A stretch of DNA of 64,000 nt from Pseudoalteromonas sp. SMS1. GTDB taxonomy: Bacteria; Pseudomonadota; Gammaproteobacteria; Enterobacterales; Alteromonadaceae. Below are positions 33,519-42,967 of the stretch, one piece after another (the first letter of the stretch is position 1; each line of letters starts with the position of its first letter). Location of the stretch: contig NZ_JAKGBI010000003.1 in assembly GCF_021530565.1 (NCBI RefSeq), positions 186,001 to 250,000 of the forward strand, written 5' to 3'. The notes below the pieces were generated by a model. That model was not told the DNA's origin and did no database searches. It saw only the letters and a program-made list of their open reading frames with translations. The translations under genes and the position numbers were made by a program.

Positions 33519-34399
33519 TACACTCCTAAAAAGTTTAAATACCAATCTATCAGGGCTGTACCGTAAAATAACGTCAGCCAACCAGCAATTGCCAAATAGG
33601 GCCCAAATGGAATCTGGGTTGATTTATCTTTACCTTGAATGGCTAATTGAATACTACCGATGATGGCACCAACAAAACTTGAAAGTAAGACAATCGTCAG
33701 AATGGATTGCCAACCGAGTAAGGCGCCAAAAAGGGCGAGCAGTTTAAAGTCGCCATAGCCCATGCCCTCTTTACCGGTCAAAAGCTTAAAGACCCAATAC
33801 ACACTCCACAAACTCAGGTATCCTACTGCCGCCCCGACAATGGCATCGACGGGAGCAATGGTAATGTCGGCAGCGGCTGCCAATAGTGCCAACCAAAGCA
33901 TCGGTAAGGTGATCTGGTCAGGTAACAGCATTTTGTCAATATCGATAAAAATCAGCGTGATCAGTGCCCAAGTGAGTACAATATAAAGTAATGCTTGCAG
34001 TGTTGCGCCAAAGTGCCAAGCCACCCACAAAGAAGTAACGGTTGTTAGCATTTCAATCAGTGGATAGCGCACAGATATAGCTGCATCACAATAGGCACAA
34101 CGACCCTTCAGTAGCAGCCAGCTTAATACGGGAATATTGTGGTGTACTTTGATTTGTGTGCTGCAAGTGGGGCAGGTAGAGCGCGGTGTCACTAGGGTGA
34201 AAGGTGCATCCGAAACGGATTGATTTTCGCTATCTTCACCTAAAATGATACGGCTCTCTTCTTGCCATTTTTTTTCCATCATTTTGGGCAGTCGATATAT
34301 CACAACATTGAGAAAGCTGCCGATGCACAGACTGACCAGTCCAACGGTTAAGAGGTAAAACCAGGATTGTTGTTGCATGAAATGCCAAACATCTTGCAT
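33518..34399 (-). CDS. pilD: Prepilin leader peptidase/N-methyltransferase PilD
   Basis: The 293-residue membrane protein has the cytoplasmic zinc-binding loop (CPTC and CAYC, about residues 73-106). The two catalytic Asp motifs of type IV prepilin peptidases are seen: FIDIDKMLLPDQ and GYGDFK. About eight membrane helices are expected. It cleaves the PilA leader after Gly and methylates the new N-terminal Phe. It follows pilC by 32 bases and overlaps coaE, so the three form one unit. Confidence 0.97.
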   Translation of the reverse strand: MQDVWHFMQQQSWFYLLTVGLVSLCIGSFLNVVIYRLPKMMEKKWQEESRIILGEDSENQSVSDAPFTLVTPRSTCPTCSTQIKVHHNIPVLSWLLLKGRCAYCDAAISVRYPLIEMLTTVTSLWVAWHFGATLQALLYIVLTWALITLIFIDIDKMLLPDQITLPMLWLALLAAAADITIAPVDAIVGAAVGYLSLWSVYWVFKLLTGKEGMGYGDFKLLALFGALLGWQSILTIVLLSSFVGAIIGSIQLAIQGKDKSTQIPFGPYLAIAGWLTLFYGTALIDWYLNFLGV

Positions 34400-34431
34400 A
34401 TGTGCGCTCTTATTATTATTTCGATTGGGGT

Positions 34432-35667
34432 TTAAATGACAGAACCGAGTTGGAAAATCGGTAAGTACATCGCAATGATAAGGCCGCCAACAAGGACACC
34501 CAATACCGCCATGATAATCGGCTCAAGTAGAGTGGATAAGCCATCTACGGCATCATCAACCTCTTGCTCATAAATACTGGCAACTTTGCTGAGCATACTG
34601 TCCAATGCTCCTGACTCTTCACCAATGGCAACCATTTGAACTACCATATCGGGGAATATTTTAGAGTTACGCATTGCCCAGTTCATTTGGTTACCAGAGC
34701 TGACTTCGCCTTTAATATCTAAAATGGCATTCTTATAGATGATATTGCCAGATGCGCCTGCCGCTGAATCTAGGGCATCTACCAAGGGCACACCCGCGGC
34801 AAAAGTGGTTGAAAGCGTTCTTGCATATCTTGCAACCGCAGCCTTTCGCAAGATTTCACCAATGACCGGAAATTGCAGGAGCAATCTATCATTGGTGTGG
34901 CGTACCGATTCATTCCGAATGAGCATTTCTTTGTAGGTATATATCGCAGCGCCAATCGCAATGAGCATAATCCACCAGTATTCTTGCATGAATTCAGAGA
35001 TGCCGATCACAAAACGAGTGAAAGCAGGTAGTTCGGCGCCGAACCCTGTGAAGATATCTTCAAATTGTGGTACCACAAAAATAAGCAGTATCGAAGTCAC
35101 GATCAGTGCAACGGTGATAACCGCAATGGGGTAGAACATGGCTTTTTTGATTTTTGACTTCAACGCCTCCGCTTTTTCTTTATACAGCGCGACGCGATCA
35201 AAAATTCGGTCTAATGCACCTGATTGTTCCCCAGACTCGACAAGATCGCAATACAGCTCATCGAAATAACGGGGATGCGCGCGCAAGCTTTTTGCCAGCG
35301 GTTGGCCAGCCTTGACTTCATCGGCGATAGTGCCAATAAGCTTGCTGACGCTTTTATTTTTTGCGCCAGAAGCAATCATGTCCAGTGACTGTACTAAAGA
35401 TACCCCAGCAGTCAGCATGGTTGCGATTTGTCTGGTGACAATTGAAATATCTTTAGGGGTAATTTTTTGCACGCTTTTAAAGCCAAAGAGTGGCTTAGGT
35501 TTGCGCTTAACCTTGGAAGGCGTGATACCTTGTTTTCTGAGCTGTGCTTTGACCAAAGCCACACTAGTGCCAGTCATTTCACCCTCGAGTCTTTTTCCTC
35601 GAGCGCTTACACCAACCCAAACAAATGTATCTATTTTGTTTGTATTGTCTTTAGAAGGGAGAGCCAT
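34432..35667 (-). CDS. pilC: Type IV pilus inner-membrane platform protein PilC
   Basis: The 411-residue protein has two T2SSF domains (about 70-195 and 275-400) with the signatures TRQIATMLTAGVSLVQSLDM and RTLSTTFAAGVPLVDALDSA, and membrane helices in AVITVALIVTSILLIFVV and the C-terminus. PilC is the inner-membrane platform on which PilB acts. The gene follows pilA directly, with a strong terminator between the two, so it probably uses readthrough or its own promoter. Confidence 0.97.
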   Translation of the reverse strand: MALPSKDNTNKIDTFVWVGVSARGKRLEGEMTGTSVALVKAQLRKQGITPSKVKRKPKPLFGFKSVQKITPKDISIVTRQIATMLTAGVSLVQSLDMIASGAKNKSVSKLIGTIADEVKAGQPLAKSLRAHPRYFDELYCDLVESGEQSGALDRIFDRVALYKEKAEALKSKIKKAMFYPIAVITVALIVTSILLIFVVPQFEDIFTGFGAELPAFTRFVIGISEFMQEYWWIMLIAIGAAIYTYKEMLIRNESVRHTNDRLLLQFPVIGEILRKAAVARYARTLSTTFAAGVPLVDALDSAAGASGNIIYKNAILDIKGEVSSGNQMNWAMRNSKIFPDMVVQMVAIGEESGALDSMLSKVASIYEQEVDDAVDGLSTLLEPIIMAVLGVLVGGLIIAMYLPIFQLGSVI

Positions 35668-35682
35668 AGAGTATATTCACGT

Positions 35683-35711
35683 AAAAAGAAACTGGGCATA
35701 ACCCAGTTTCT
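35683..35711 (-). terminator. Intrinsic terminator between pilA and pilC
   Basis: AGAAACTGGG and CCCAGTTTCT form a perfect 10-bp stem with a 5-base loop. On the minus strand it is followed by TTTTT. It lies 22 bases after the pilA stop, which suggests that most pilA transcripts end here and the pilin is made in excess. Confidence 0.85.
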
Positions 35712-35733
35712 TTTATTATGTGTTATCAGTATC

Positions 35734-36198
35734 TTATGGTGTACCAGAAACTGTCGCTGTACAAGTGCTTGGAAGCCAGTTAACTTGGTTCTGGTTAACT
35801 GTTGCCGCACAAGTCCATGAATGAACAGCGAACGAATCAGTAAAGTTAGTTGCTGTTGCAGCAGTATTTGCTGCGCTGTTTGGTGTAAGCGTCATAACGA
35901 TACCAGCAAGGTCGTTTTGACCCGTGATAGTCATCAGGCCTTTCGTATCAATTGTAAGTGACGTTACAAGGTCAGTTGCGCTGAAACCTTGTGCACAGTT
36001 TGTTGGCGCGCTACCTAGTTGTGCTCTTTCTTCAACACATGCTTTTGGCATACTTGAAGCAGCTAGCATTTCAGAAGTTTTAGCACGGTTGATGTAGTCT
36101 GTATAAGCTGGAAGCGCTACTGCTGCCAAAATACCGATGATTGCAATCACAATCATTAATTCGATAAGGGTAAAACCACCCTGTTGTCTTTGCGTCAT
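35734..36198 (-). CDS. pilA: Type IV major pilin PilA
   Basis: AGGAG precedes the ATG. The 8-residue leader MTQRQQGG ends in the cleavage site, followed by [20 protein letters not shown], with Glu5 of the mature chain present. Then come the alpha1 helix and a variable globular part with four Cys (CVEER, NCAQG, WTCAA, STCTA), enough for two disulfides. The mature pilin is about 146 residues. It is the subunit of the surface fibre built by PilB and PilC and processed by PilD. A leader hairpin (36224-36251) and a strong terminator surround it, in keeping with a highly expressed single-gene transcript. Confidence 0.97.
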   Translation of the reverse strand: MTQRQQGGFTLIELMIVIAIIGILAAVALPAYTDYINRAKTSEMLAASSMPKACVEERAQLGSAPTNCAQGFSATDLVTSLTIDTKGLMTITGQNDLAGIVMTLTPNSAANTAATATNFTDSFAVHSWTCAATVNQNQVNWLPSTCTATVSGTP

Positions 36199-36223
36199 GA
36201 TGTGTCTCCTAAGGGATATTAAG

Positions 36224-36251
36224 CCCGATGTTAGTTAACACTTACATCAGG
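36224..36251 (-). other. Leader hairpin upstream of pilA
   Basis: CCCGATGT pairs with ACATCAGG (one wobble) around a 12-base loop, 26 bases upstream of the pilA ATG. It could stabilise the pilin mRNA. I found no clear sigma54 -24/-12 element in the 254 bases between pilA and nadC. Confidence 0.35.
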
Positions 36252-36452
36252 GATTTATTAAACCAGTTAACTTTAGAGCGATACGTGTGACCTTTGCAGT
36301 CTTAACCTTTGTTCACCGTATCCGCCATGATTAAGTCAAAAGAATTATTATAAATCATTAATTTAATTCTTTTTTATTAAATCTCGTTTGTAAACAATTG
36401 TCAATGTATTAAATGTACATTTAGTTACAATTTAATTACAACCAAAAATATA

Positions 36453-37292
36453 CTATTCAAAGCGCATCGACAAATCTATGCTCTGTACATGTTTGGTTAG
36501 GGCTCCACTAGAAATATAGTCGACGCCAGCTTGTGCGTATTGCTCCAAAATCTCTAAAGTCATATTACCTGACACTTCGAGCTTTGCTCTACCTGAGGTT
36601 AGTTTAACGGCGTTTTGAATGTCCTCAACGGTAAAATTATCCAACATTATAATATCGCTGCCTGCATTTAGCGCTTGTTCCAGCTCATTTAGGTTTTCTA
36701 CTTCAACCTCAACAGGTTTTTCTGGGTGGTTGCTTTTAGCCTGACTGACCGCACTTTCAATGCCACCACATGCCGCGATGTGGTTTTCTTTTATCAAAAA
36801 GGCGTCAAACAATCCAATACGATGATTTTTACCGCCACCACAAGCCACAGCATATTTTTGTAAAGCCCTTAAACCCGGAATGGTTTTTCGGGTATCTAGT
36901 AATTGTGTACTGCTGTTTTCTAACGCTTTCACATAATGTGCCGTTGTTGTTGCGGTGCCGGATAATGTTTGTACAAAGTTAAGCGCTGTTCTTTCAGCGG
37001 TTAATATTGCGCGGGCAGACCCTTTGGCAGTAAAAATACGTGAATTCGCGCTCAATCTATCCCCATCATTCGCCAAAACATTTACCTCAACACTCGGGTC
37101 CACTTGACGAAACACCTCGAGAATTAGATCTTTGCCGCAAAAAATACAGTCCTCTCGAGTGATGACATACGCATTTGCAGTTTGTGCTTGAGGGATCAAG
37201 GCTGCGGTAATATCACCTGCGGCAGCTGACTGGTAGTTTAAGTCTTCATCGAGGGCTTGTTTTACAAGTTGAGAGATAAGTTGTGGTTGCAT
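36453..37292 (-). CDS. nadC: Nicotinate-nucleotide pyrophosphorylase (carboxylating)
   Basis: ATG 37292 (MQPQLISQLV) is preferred to a TTG 12 bases upstream. The 279-residue product shows family segments: LNFVQTLSGTATTT, LLDTRKTIPGLRALQKYAV, GGGKNHRIGLFDAFLIKENH, VEVEVENLNELEQAL and LEVSGN. NadC converts quinolinate and PRPP to nicotinate mononucleotide, the last step of de novo pyridine-ring synthesis. It is divergent from ampD and upstream of pilA, a linkage common in gammaproteobacteria. Confidence 0.97.
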   Translation of the reverse strand: MQPQLISQLVKQALDEDLNYQSAAAGDITAALIPQAQTANAYVITREDCIFCGKDLILEVFRQVDPSVEVNVLANDGDRLSANSRIFTAKGSARAILTAERTALNFVQTLSGTATTTAHYVKALENSSTQLLDTRKTIPGLRALQKYAVACGGGKNHRIGLFDAFLIKENHIAACGGIESAVSQAKSNHPEKPVEVEVENLNELEQALNAGSDIIMLDNFTVEDIQNAVKLTSGRAKLEVSGNMTLEILEQYAQAGVDYISSGALTKHVQSIDLSMRFE

Positions 37293-37458
37293 AGCTAGAA
37301 TCAATCTTTATTTGTTATATCTTAAATTCTACTTCGATTAGTGCAATGAAACAATTTTCTTTGCAATTCACCTCAATCTCAGCGACATAAAATTGCCATA
37401 GTGCTCTACGAGAAATCTTGATAAGGTAAGAAAGGTGTAGTGACTATTTTATTTTTTT

Positions 37459-38028
37459 ATGCAAAATCAATATCAATGGCTCCCATTTGCCGTTCAAAGG
37501 CAGTCACCTCATTGTGATGAGCGCCCTAATGAACAAGATGTCAGTTTGCTGGTGATCCACAATATTTCTTTACCGGCAGGTGAGTTTGGTACGCCGTATG
37601 TGGACGATTTGTTTTTAGGGGCTATCAACTGTGAAGCGCACCCGAGTTTTCAATCTCTCAAGGGCGTGAGGGTGTCTGCACATTGCTTTATTCGTAGAGA
37701 TGGCCAGGTTGTTCAATATGTGCCTTTTACAAAACGAGCATGGCATGCAGGTGTGTCCTATTTTTCAGGGCGTGAACGGTGCAATGACTTTAGTATTGGC
37801 ATAGAAATGGAAGGTACAGACAATATACCTTATACCGATGCACAATATGACGCACTGATCCAAGTCAGTCAGGCGATATTAACGCACTACCCAAATATTA
37901 CCTCTGAGCGTATTGTGGGCCACTGCGATATTGCACCCGGTAGAAAAACAGACCCTGGTGATGCATTCGATTGGCAGCGCTATTTAGACACGTTATCCCA
38001 AGAATCAACGACTGAGAAAGAACAATGA
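37459..38028 (+). CDS. ampD: 1,6-anhydro-N-acetylmuramyl-L-alanine amidase AmpD
   Basis: The 189-residue protein carries the amidase_2 zinc ligands: His in LLVIHNIS, His in KRAWHAGVS and the GHCDIAPGRKTDPG motif. AmpD is cytoplasmic and cleaves the peptide from anhydro-muropeptides during cell-wall recycling; loss of it derepresses AmpC in species with AmpR. No good ribosome site is seen before ATG 37459. The stop overlaps the ampE start (ATGA), so the pair is coupled. Confidence 0.96.
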   Translation: MQNQYQWLPFAVQRQSPHCDERPNEQDVSLLVIHNISLPAGEFGTPYVDDLFLGAINCEAHPSFQSLKGVRVSAHCFIRRDGQVVQYVPFTKRAWHAGVSYFSGRERCNDFSIGIEMEGTDNIPYTDAQYDALIQVSQAILTHYPNITSERIVGHCDIAPGRKTDPGDAFDWQRYLDTLSQESTTEKEQ

Positions 38029-38909
38029 TACTAATCTCAATATTAATGGCACTTATCATTGAGCGATTGGGTGCCCGCTCTGACTACTGGCAAATTGACT
38101 ATTATTTGGCTCACTACCAAAAATGGTCATATCAGAAACTATCAGGGGATTGGATCGCCAAATCTAATATTGGTGTAATGGTTTGGATGGTGGTGCCAGC
38201 AATCTTGGTGGCACTGCTTTATAATTTCTCTGACTTCTTCATTTGGGAGTTGGCGCTTAATGTGTGTGTGCTGTTGATGTGCTTTGGGTGTGCAAGCTAT
38301 AGAAGGTCATACAAAGCGTACTTAAATGCGTTAGCTCGTGGAGACAATGAAGCCGCAACATTGTATGCATTTCAAATGGGTCAAACCAAAACTGAGGACG
38401 AACCTCACGGTGAGACATTTGGACAAACACTGGCGTGGATTAACTTTACGCACTACTGTGCAGTGATGTTTTGGTTTGTTGCTTTAGGGGCGCCTGGTGC
38501 TGTTTTATATGCCACAACTCGGACTATGGTGGAACTGTTGAAAGACAAAACAAATGCGGAGCCACCTGAAAATCAGCGGCTCTGTGTAGACATGTTATCT
38601 CAGCACAGCGCGCGTTTAGGTGTTCTCTTCCATGCATTGAATTGGTTCCCTGCGAGGCTTGCTGGTTTTGGTTATTTGATTATCGGTAATTTCTCAAAGG
38701 GTACAGGCAGTTGGCTGAAATATCTATTGGACTTTAAAACCTGCAATCGAAAAGTGATCAGCGAAACAGCGTTGGCAGCAGAGCAGATAGAACAACAGTA
38801 CTTCGGATGCACTTACGAAGCCGCATGTATGATGCGCCTCGTAAAGCGGAATGTTTTGTTCTACCTTTTCATCGTGGCTGCATTGACCCTTTTTGCGGGA
38901 TTAAACTAA
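38025..38909 (+). CDS. ampE: AmpE inner-membrane regulatory protein
   Basis: The 294-residue membrane protein begins MILISILMALIIERLGARSDYW, typical of AmpE, and has about four membrane helices including the C-terminal one. The ATGA overlap with ampD supports the identity. AmpE is proposed to act in signal transduction for beta-lactamase induction, but its biochemical function is unclear. It belongs to the same wider superfamily as CbiB. Confidence 0.92.
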   Translation: MILISILMALIIERLGARSDYWQIDYYLAHYQKWSYQKLSGDWIAKSNIGVMVWMVVPAILVALLYNFSDFFIWELALNVCVLLMCFGCASYRRSYKAYLNALARGDNEAATLYAFQMGQTKTEDEPHGETFGQTLAWINFTHYCAVMFWFVALGAPGAVLYATTRTMVELLKDKTNAEPPENQRLCVDMLSQHSARLGVLFHALNWFPARLAGFGYLIIGNFSKGTGSWLKYLLDFKTCNRKVISETALAAEQIEQQYFGCTYEAACMMRLVKRNVLFYLFIVAALTLFAGLN

Positions 38910-38936
38910 ATCCAGTTTAAGAGACGAAGTTAATAG

Positions 38937-38980
38937 TCTGAATGGCGCTTTAATGGACTTGGCCAAGCCATTCAGATTTT
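38937..38980 (+). terminator. Intrinsic terminator after ampE
   Basis: TCTGAATGGC and GCCATTCAGA form a perfect 10-bp stem with a 20-base loop, followed by TTTTCTATTTT on the plus strand. It overlaps the 3' end of the convergent PilZ gene. Confidence 0.6.
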
Positions 38981-41448
38981 CTATTTTGCATACGTTCAAT
39001 TAAATGTGCATCCAATCCAAACACCGGCAATAAAACATCTGTGACATCGACGACATCACACACGCCTGCGACGGACCATAAAGCTTCTTCCAGCCCTTTT
39101 GCCTTGTGTAAAGCATAATGGCTGACATATCGTAATTCGTTAGACAAATGGTCCATGTCTGGTCTGCCAGTTTTAGAAACATAGAGATGGCAAATAAATA
39201 AAATGCCATTTTTCAATGCTTTTTTTGCAAATAAAAACAAAGGTTCGATTGGTTCACCAAAAGGAATGCACTGAGATTTTATGCCGCCATTGGCTTCGCC
39301 CGAGTTTTTCTTGTCAAAGTGGATAAATAACGTGAATCGTAACGGTTTATCCTGGCGCGACTTCGATCTTAGGTTTTCAGTCAATATGTCCGAGATATAA
39401 TTGTTAGGGAACAAACTATCAGGGAATACCAACTCTTGATGATTCTGTTGTACCAGCTTGGGTATCAATAAAGCATGCAGGGGAGATGGATATAAGCCAT
39501 GTCCTACCGCACCCACCTCAAGATGTGATGATTTTTTGTGGAGATACAAAGGCAGTTGGCAAATGCTTTTGGTCACCATGTTTCTCAGCGCAGTAGACAA
39601 ACCAGGGATCTTCGGGGCTTCTTCACTTGGCTGAAGTTTGTCTTTATTGTTGTCAATCAGGGCTGTAAAAAACTCGATTGCAGTGTGAGGGACGTTGGTA
39701 AACTGTTTTACCTTGAGGTTGATAATGGTTTTAGATTTGCTGACCGCCATGACTTCATACTTGAGATCTGACAATTGATGCTGTTTGGTTATCTTTTGCA
39801 AATCTGGTAAATCAACCGTGACTAAATCTCCTTTGGTGACGTCGCTGGGTTGTTCTACCTCGATTTGCATACCCATAATGGAAAAGTCACGAGTATTACC
39901 GGTGACAACGCGTTGCTCAGAGATATTAAGTTTGACGCCGGTTCGGTACAAGAAGCGCTTGTGGGCGCGCAGATTGACATATTCCAAAGCGACTTTCTCA
40001 AGTGGCGGTGGTGTTTTTGCCTTACCATGACCAAACTCTTTTAAGCGGTTTATGCTTTCTTGAGGGTATGCTAATTCATTGCAATGTTTGCGTAGCTCTT
40101 GCGTGGTAATTTCCGTCAACATCATGAGATGATGTACTGGCTCTATCAATCCCTGTGCTCTAGGAGGAGGACGCTTATTTAACTTTTCTACATTTTTACC
40201 AGCGCTTTTGGGTAAAGAAAGCGGAATGAATGCATCTTCATGATGACTGGGCATAAGTTGCACTTTAAATACTCGCCAGCTCTCTTTTTCACTGCCAAAA
40301 CCCAAGAACAAGCTCTTCAGCTCAGGTTTTTGTTCTAATTCATAATCAAACGCAGAATAAAAATAAATTTTGCCACCATTTGAGTGTGTAAATGTATAGC
40401 AGTAAGCATCTTTGACTGGTTTTGTTTGCGTGAGCAGCGCTTGTAGTCGTTTGTTATTGAAGACACTATACAAGCATGAGGTTTTCCGCTCGTCTTCAAA
40501 GTAGTAATTGATAAACGCGTTGTTTTCGTTAGTGAGTACCATGCTTGGTAAAAGCATGTTGTTGACACGGCTTATAAATACAAACAATGAACTTACTCTT
40601 GGCAAGTAATATTGTTCATAGCCTTTGCAAACAACGGCATCCATGGTGTTATCTAGGTTAATTTTGTAGCGGCGTTTATTACCATGGATAAAGCTTTCAA
40701 GAAATTCGTCAAACCCCGAGTTATTTTCGACAAAAGTACGTTTCAACCTGACATAATTGTAATCACTGTTAGTTTCTTCAACAGCGACAACTTCGTACTG
40801 GATCCCCTCTTTCAGTCCTAGCTCAAAGTCTTGCTCTAGGCCAACCAGTCTCAATGTCAGGAGGTTACGTGGATAGACGGTGTAGTTTTTTGAGAGCTTA
40901 ATTTTCGAACCGCTAAGTGAGATGTCTGACGTGCTAGCTGGAACAGTGGTGCCACTTTTTAGTTCAACGGTGATTTTTATCGAATAGTTCATTCGTTCTT
41001 CTATTCGACTTTCGTAAGAGGCAAAACGTATTAATTGCGCTGCATGGTCATAGGTAGCTTCAGGCGCTATATCTACCTGCTCCTGTGCTTGTTTTTGCAT
41101 GACCTTAAAGTTGTTTTCTGTATGCATAACCGCTTCATACACGGCCATTGTATACGCACCATGCTGTGCCACTTCGCGTTCAAACACGCTAATTGCAACA
41201 TCATCCATAAAATGTTGCTTGCCGTCGTGTTCATAAGGTTTGACTTCGCCAGAGACTTGGCCGCGTAAATCAATAAACCTTGCTACGGGCTGAGATAGGC
41301 GTGTCATCTCCATTTTTAAAAGAAATTGATCAGGTTTACTTAATTGGGCAGTCTTTTGCTTGAAGATAAACTCAAAATTGGGATCGCCTAAGTCTTCCTT
41401 AAGGGTATTGATAAGATCTTGATGTAGTTCTAGTTTATCTTCACTCAT
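38950..41448 (-). CDS. Large cytoplasmic protein with two PilZ domains
   Basis: The 832-residue product has no signal or membrane helix. A first PilZ-like domain is at about residues 145-255, with RIEER and DISLSG. A second lies at about 480-590, with RFLYR and DFSIMG. These match the RxxxR and DxSxxG motifs that bind c-di-GMP, and both appear complete. The middle and C-terminal 230 residues are of unknown fold. It is probably a c-di-GMP receptor, and its closeness to the pilus genes may hint at motility or surface control. It is divergent from radA with 139 bases between the two starts. Confidence 0.82.
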   Translation of the reverse strand: MSEDKLELHQDLINTLKEDLGDPNFEFIFKQKTAQLSKPDQFLLKMEMTRLSQPVARFIDLRGQVSGEVKPYEHDGKQHFMDDVAISVFEREVAQHGAYTMAVYEAVMHTENNFKVMQKQAQEQVDIAPEATYDHAAQLIRFASYESRIEERMNYSIKITVELKSGTTVPASTSDISLSGSKIKLSKNYTVYPRNLLTLRLVGLEQDFELGLKEGIQYEVVAVEETNSDYNYVRLKRTFVENNSGFDEFLESFIHGNKRRYKINLDNTMDAVVCKGYEQYYLPRVSSLFVFISRVNNMLLPSMVLTNENNAFINYYFEDERKTSCLYSVFNNKRLQALLTQTKPVKDAYCYTFTHSNGGKIYFYSAFDYELEQKPELKSLFLGFGSEKESWRVFKVQLMPSHHEDAFIPLSLPKSAGKNVEKLNKRPPPRAQGLIEPVHHLMMLTEITTQELRKHCNELAYPQESINRLKEFGHGKAKTPPPLEKVALEYVNLRAHKRFLYRTGVKLNISEQRVVTGNTRDFSIMGMQIEVEQPSDVTKGDLVTVDLPDLQKITKQHQLSDLKYEVMAVSKSKTIINLKVKQFTNVPHTAIEFFTALIDNNKDKLQPSEEAPKIPGLSTALRNMVTKSICQLPLYLHKKSSHLEVGAVGHGLYPSPLHALLIPKLVQQNHQELVFPDSLFPNNYISDILTENLRSKSRQDKPLRFTLFIHFDKKNSGEANGGIKSQCIPFGEPIEPLFLFAKKALKNGILFICHLYVSKTGRPDMDHLSNELRYVSHYALHKAKGLEEALWSVAGVCDVVDVTDVLLPVFGLDAHLIERMQNRKSEWLGQVH

Positions 41449-41587
41449 AGCATTTCGCGTTACGTCTGCAGACAGTCTCTCGTTGTTATTATTTCAGCCT
41501 TCGCCAATTTTATGTCAGTATAGCCACATATTTAACTTGTAGCTTAATGGGGTTTCCCTTTTAAGCAATAACTATGCCTTGATTTTT

Positions 41588-42958
41588 ATGGGAAAAAAGA
41601 AAACCGCATTTGTATGTAGTGATTGTGGAGCGGAATTTGCTCGTTGGCAAGGGCAATGTTCTGAATGTAAAGCCTGGAACACGGTAACAGAGTTTCGTGT
41701 ACCTTCTGTTAAAGCTGCGCCACGCAGTGCGAGCATGACTGGTTATGCTGGGGTTGTTGAAGCAAAAATACAGACTTTAGATGAAGTTAATCTTGAATCT
41801 TTACCTCGGTTCTCCACCGGCTTTAAAGAATTTGACCGCGTTTTAGGTGGTGGTGCAGTACCAGGGAGTGCGATATTAATTGGTGGTGAGCCTGGCGCAG
41901 GTAAAAGTACTTTGCTGCTACAAACCATGTGTTTACTCGCTCAATCGATGCCAACGCTATATGTAACGGGTGAAGAGTCCCTACAACAGGTCGCAATGCG
42001 CGCGAAGCGTTTAGGGCTACCGACTGACAAATTGAAAACACTGGCTGAGACCAATGTTGAAACTATTTGCCAGCTGGCGCTTCGAGAGAAGCCTTCAATT
42101 ATGGTCATTGACTCGATTCAAGTTATGCATATGACGGACGTTCAGTCCGCGCCAGGTAGTGTCTCTCAAGTACGAGAGAGTGCAGCTTATTTAACGCGAT
42201 TTGCAAAACAAAACCAAGTCGCGATTGTCATGGTCGGTCATGTAACGAAAGATGGTACGTTGGCAGGGCCTAAAGTACTAGAGCATTGCATTGACTGTTC
42301 AATTTTATTAGAAGGCAGCAGCGACAGCCGGTTTAGAACACTGCGAGGAAATAAAAACCGCTTCGGTGCTGTCAATGAGTTAGGCGTATTTGCCATGACA
42401 GGGCAAGGCTTGAAAGAAGTTAGCAATCCATCAGCCATATTTTTAAACCGTGGTGAAGAACAAACGCCAGGGTCGTTGGTGATGGTCATTTGGGAAGGAA
42501 CGCGCCCATTATTGGTTGAAGTACAAGCCCTCGTAGACTATTCGCAACTTGCAAATCCTAGACGCGTAACCGTCGGCTTGGAACAAAACCGACTGGCAAT
42601 GTTATTGGCGGTATTACACCGTCATGGTGGGCTTCAGGTTGCCGATCAGGATGTGTTTGTCAATGTTGTGGGTGGTGTCAAAGTCAATGAAACCAGCGCC
42701 GATTTAGCGCTGATCACCGCGTTAGTTTCAAGTTTTAAAAATTATGCACTGGACAAGCAACTTGTCGTATTTGGTGAAGTTGGTTTAGGGGGCGAAATTC
42801 GCCCTGTTCCAAGCGGTCAAGAACGATTAAGAGAAGCGGCAAAGCATGGCTTTAAGCGTGCGATTGTGCCAGTTGCAAACAAACCAAAAGAAGTCATCGA
42901 GGGGATGGAAGTCATTGGGGTTTCTAGCTTAAACGATGCATTACAAGCTCTATTTTAA
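41588..42958 (+). CDS. radA: DNA repair protein RadA (Sms)
   Basis: The start at 41588 gives MGKKKTAFVCSDC, like other RadA proteins; an ATG 9 bases upstream is less likely. The 456-residue protein has a C4 zinc finger (CSDC and CSEC). The RecA-like ATPase has Walker A GEPGAGKST, and the RadA signature KNRFG near residue 255. A Lon-like C-terminal domain follows (VNVVGGVKVNETSADLALITAL). RadA promotes branch migration in recombination. The next gene starts 9 bases after its stop and has its ribosome site there. Confidence 0.97.
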   Translation: MGKKKTAFVCSDCGAEFARWQGQCSECKAWNTVTEFRVPSVKAAPRSASMTGYAGVVEAKIQTLDEVNLESLPRFSTGFKEFDRVLGGGAVPGSAILIGGEPGAGKSTLLLQTMCLLAQSMPTLYVTGEESLQQVAMRAKRLGLPTDKLKTLAETNVETICQLALREKPSIMVIDSIQVMHMTDVQSAPGSVSQVRESAAYLTRFAKQNQVAIVMVGHVTKDGTLAGPKVLEHCIDCSILLEGSSDSRFRTLRGNKNRFGAVNELGVFAMTGQGLKEVSNPSAIFLNRGEEQTPGSLVMVIWEGTRPLLVEVQALVDYSQLANPRRVTVGLEQNRLAMLLAVLHRHGGLQVADQDVFVNVVGGVKVNETSADLALITALVSSFKNYALDKQLVVFGEVGLGGEIRPVPSGQERLREAAKHGFKRAIVPVANKPKEVIEGMEVIGVSSLNDALQALF

Positions 42959-42967
42959 GGAAGCAAT

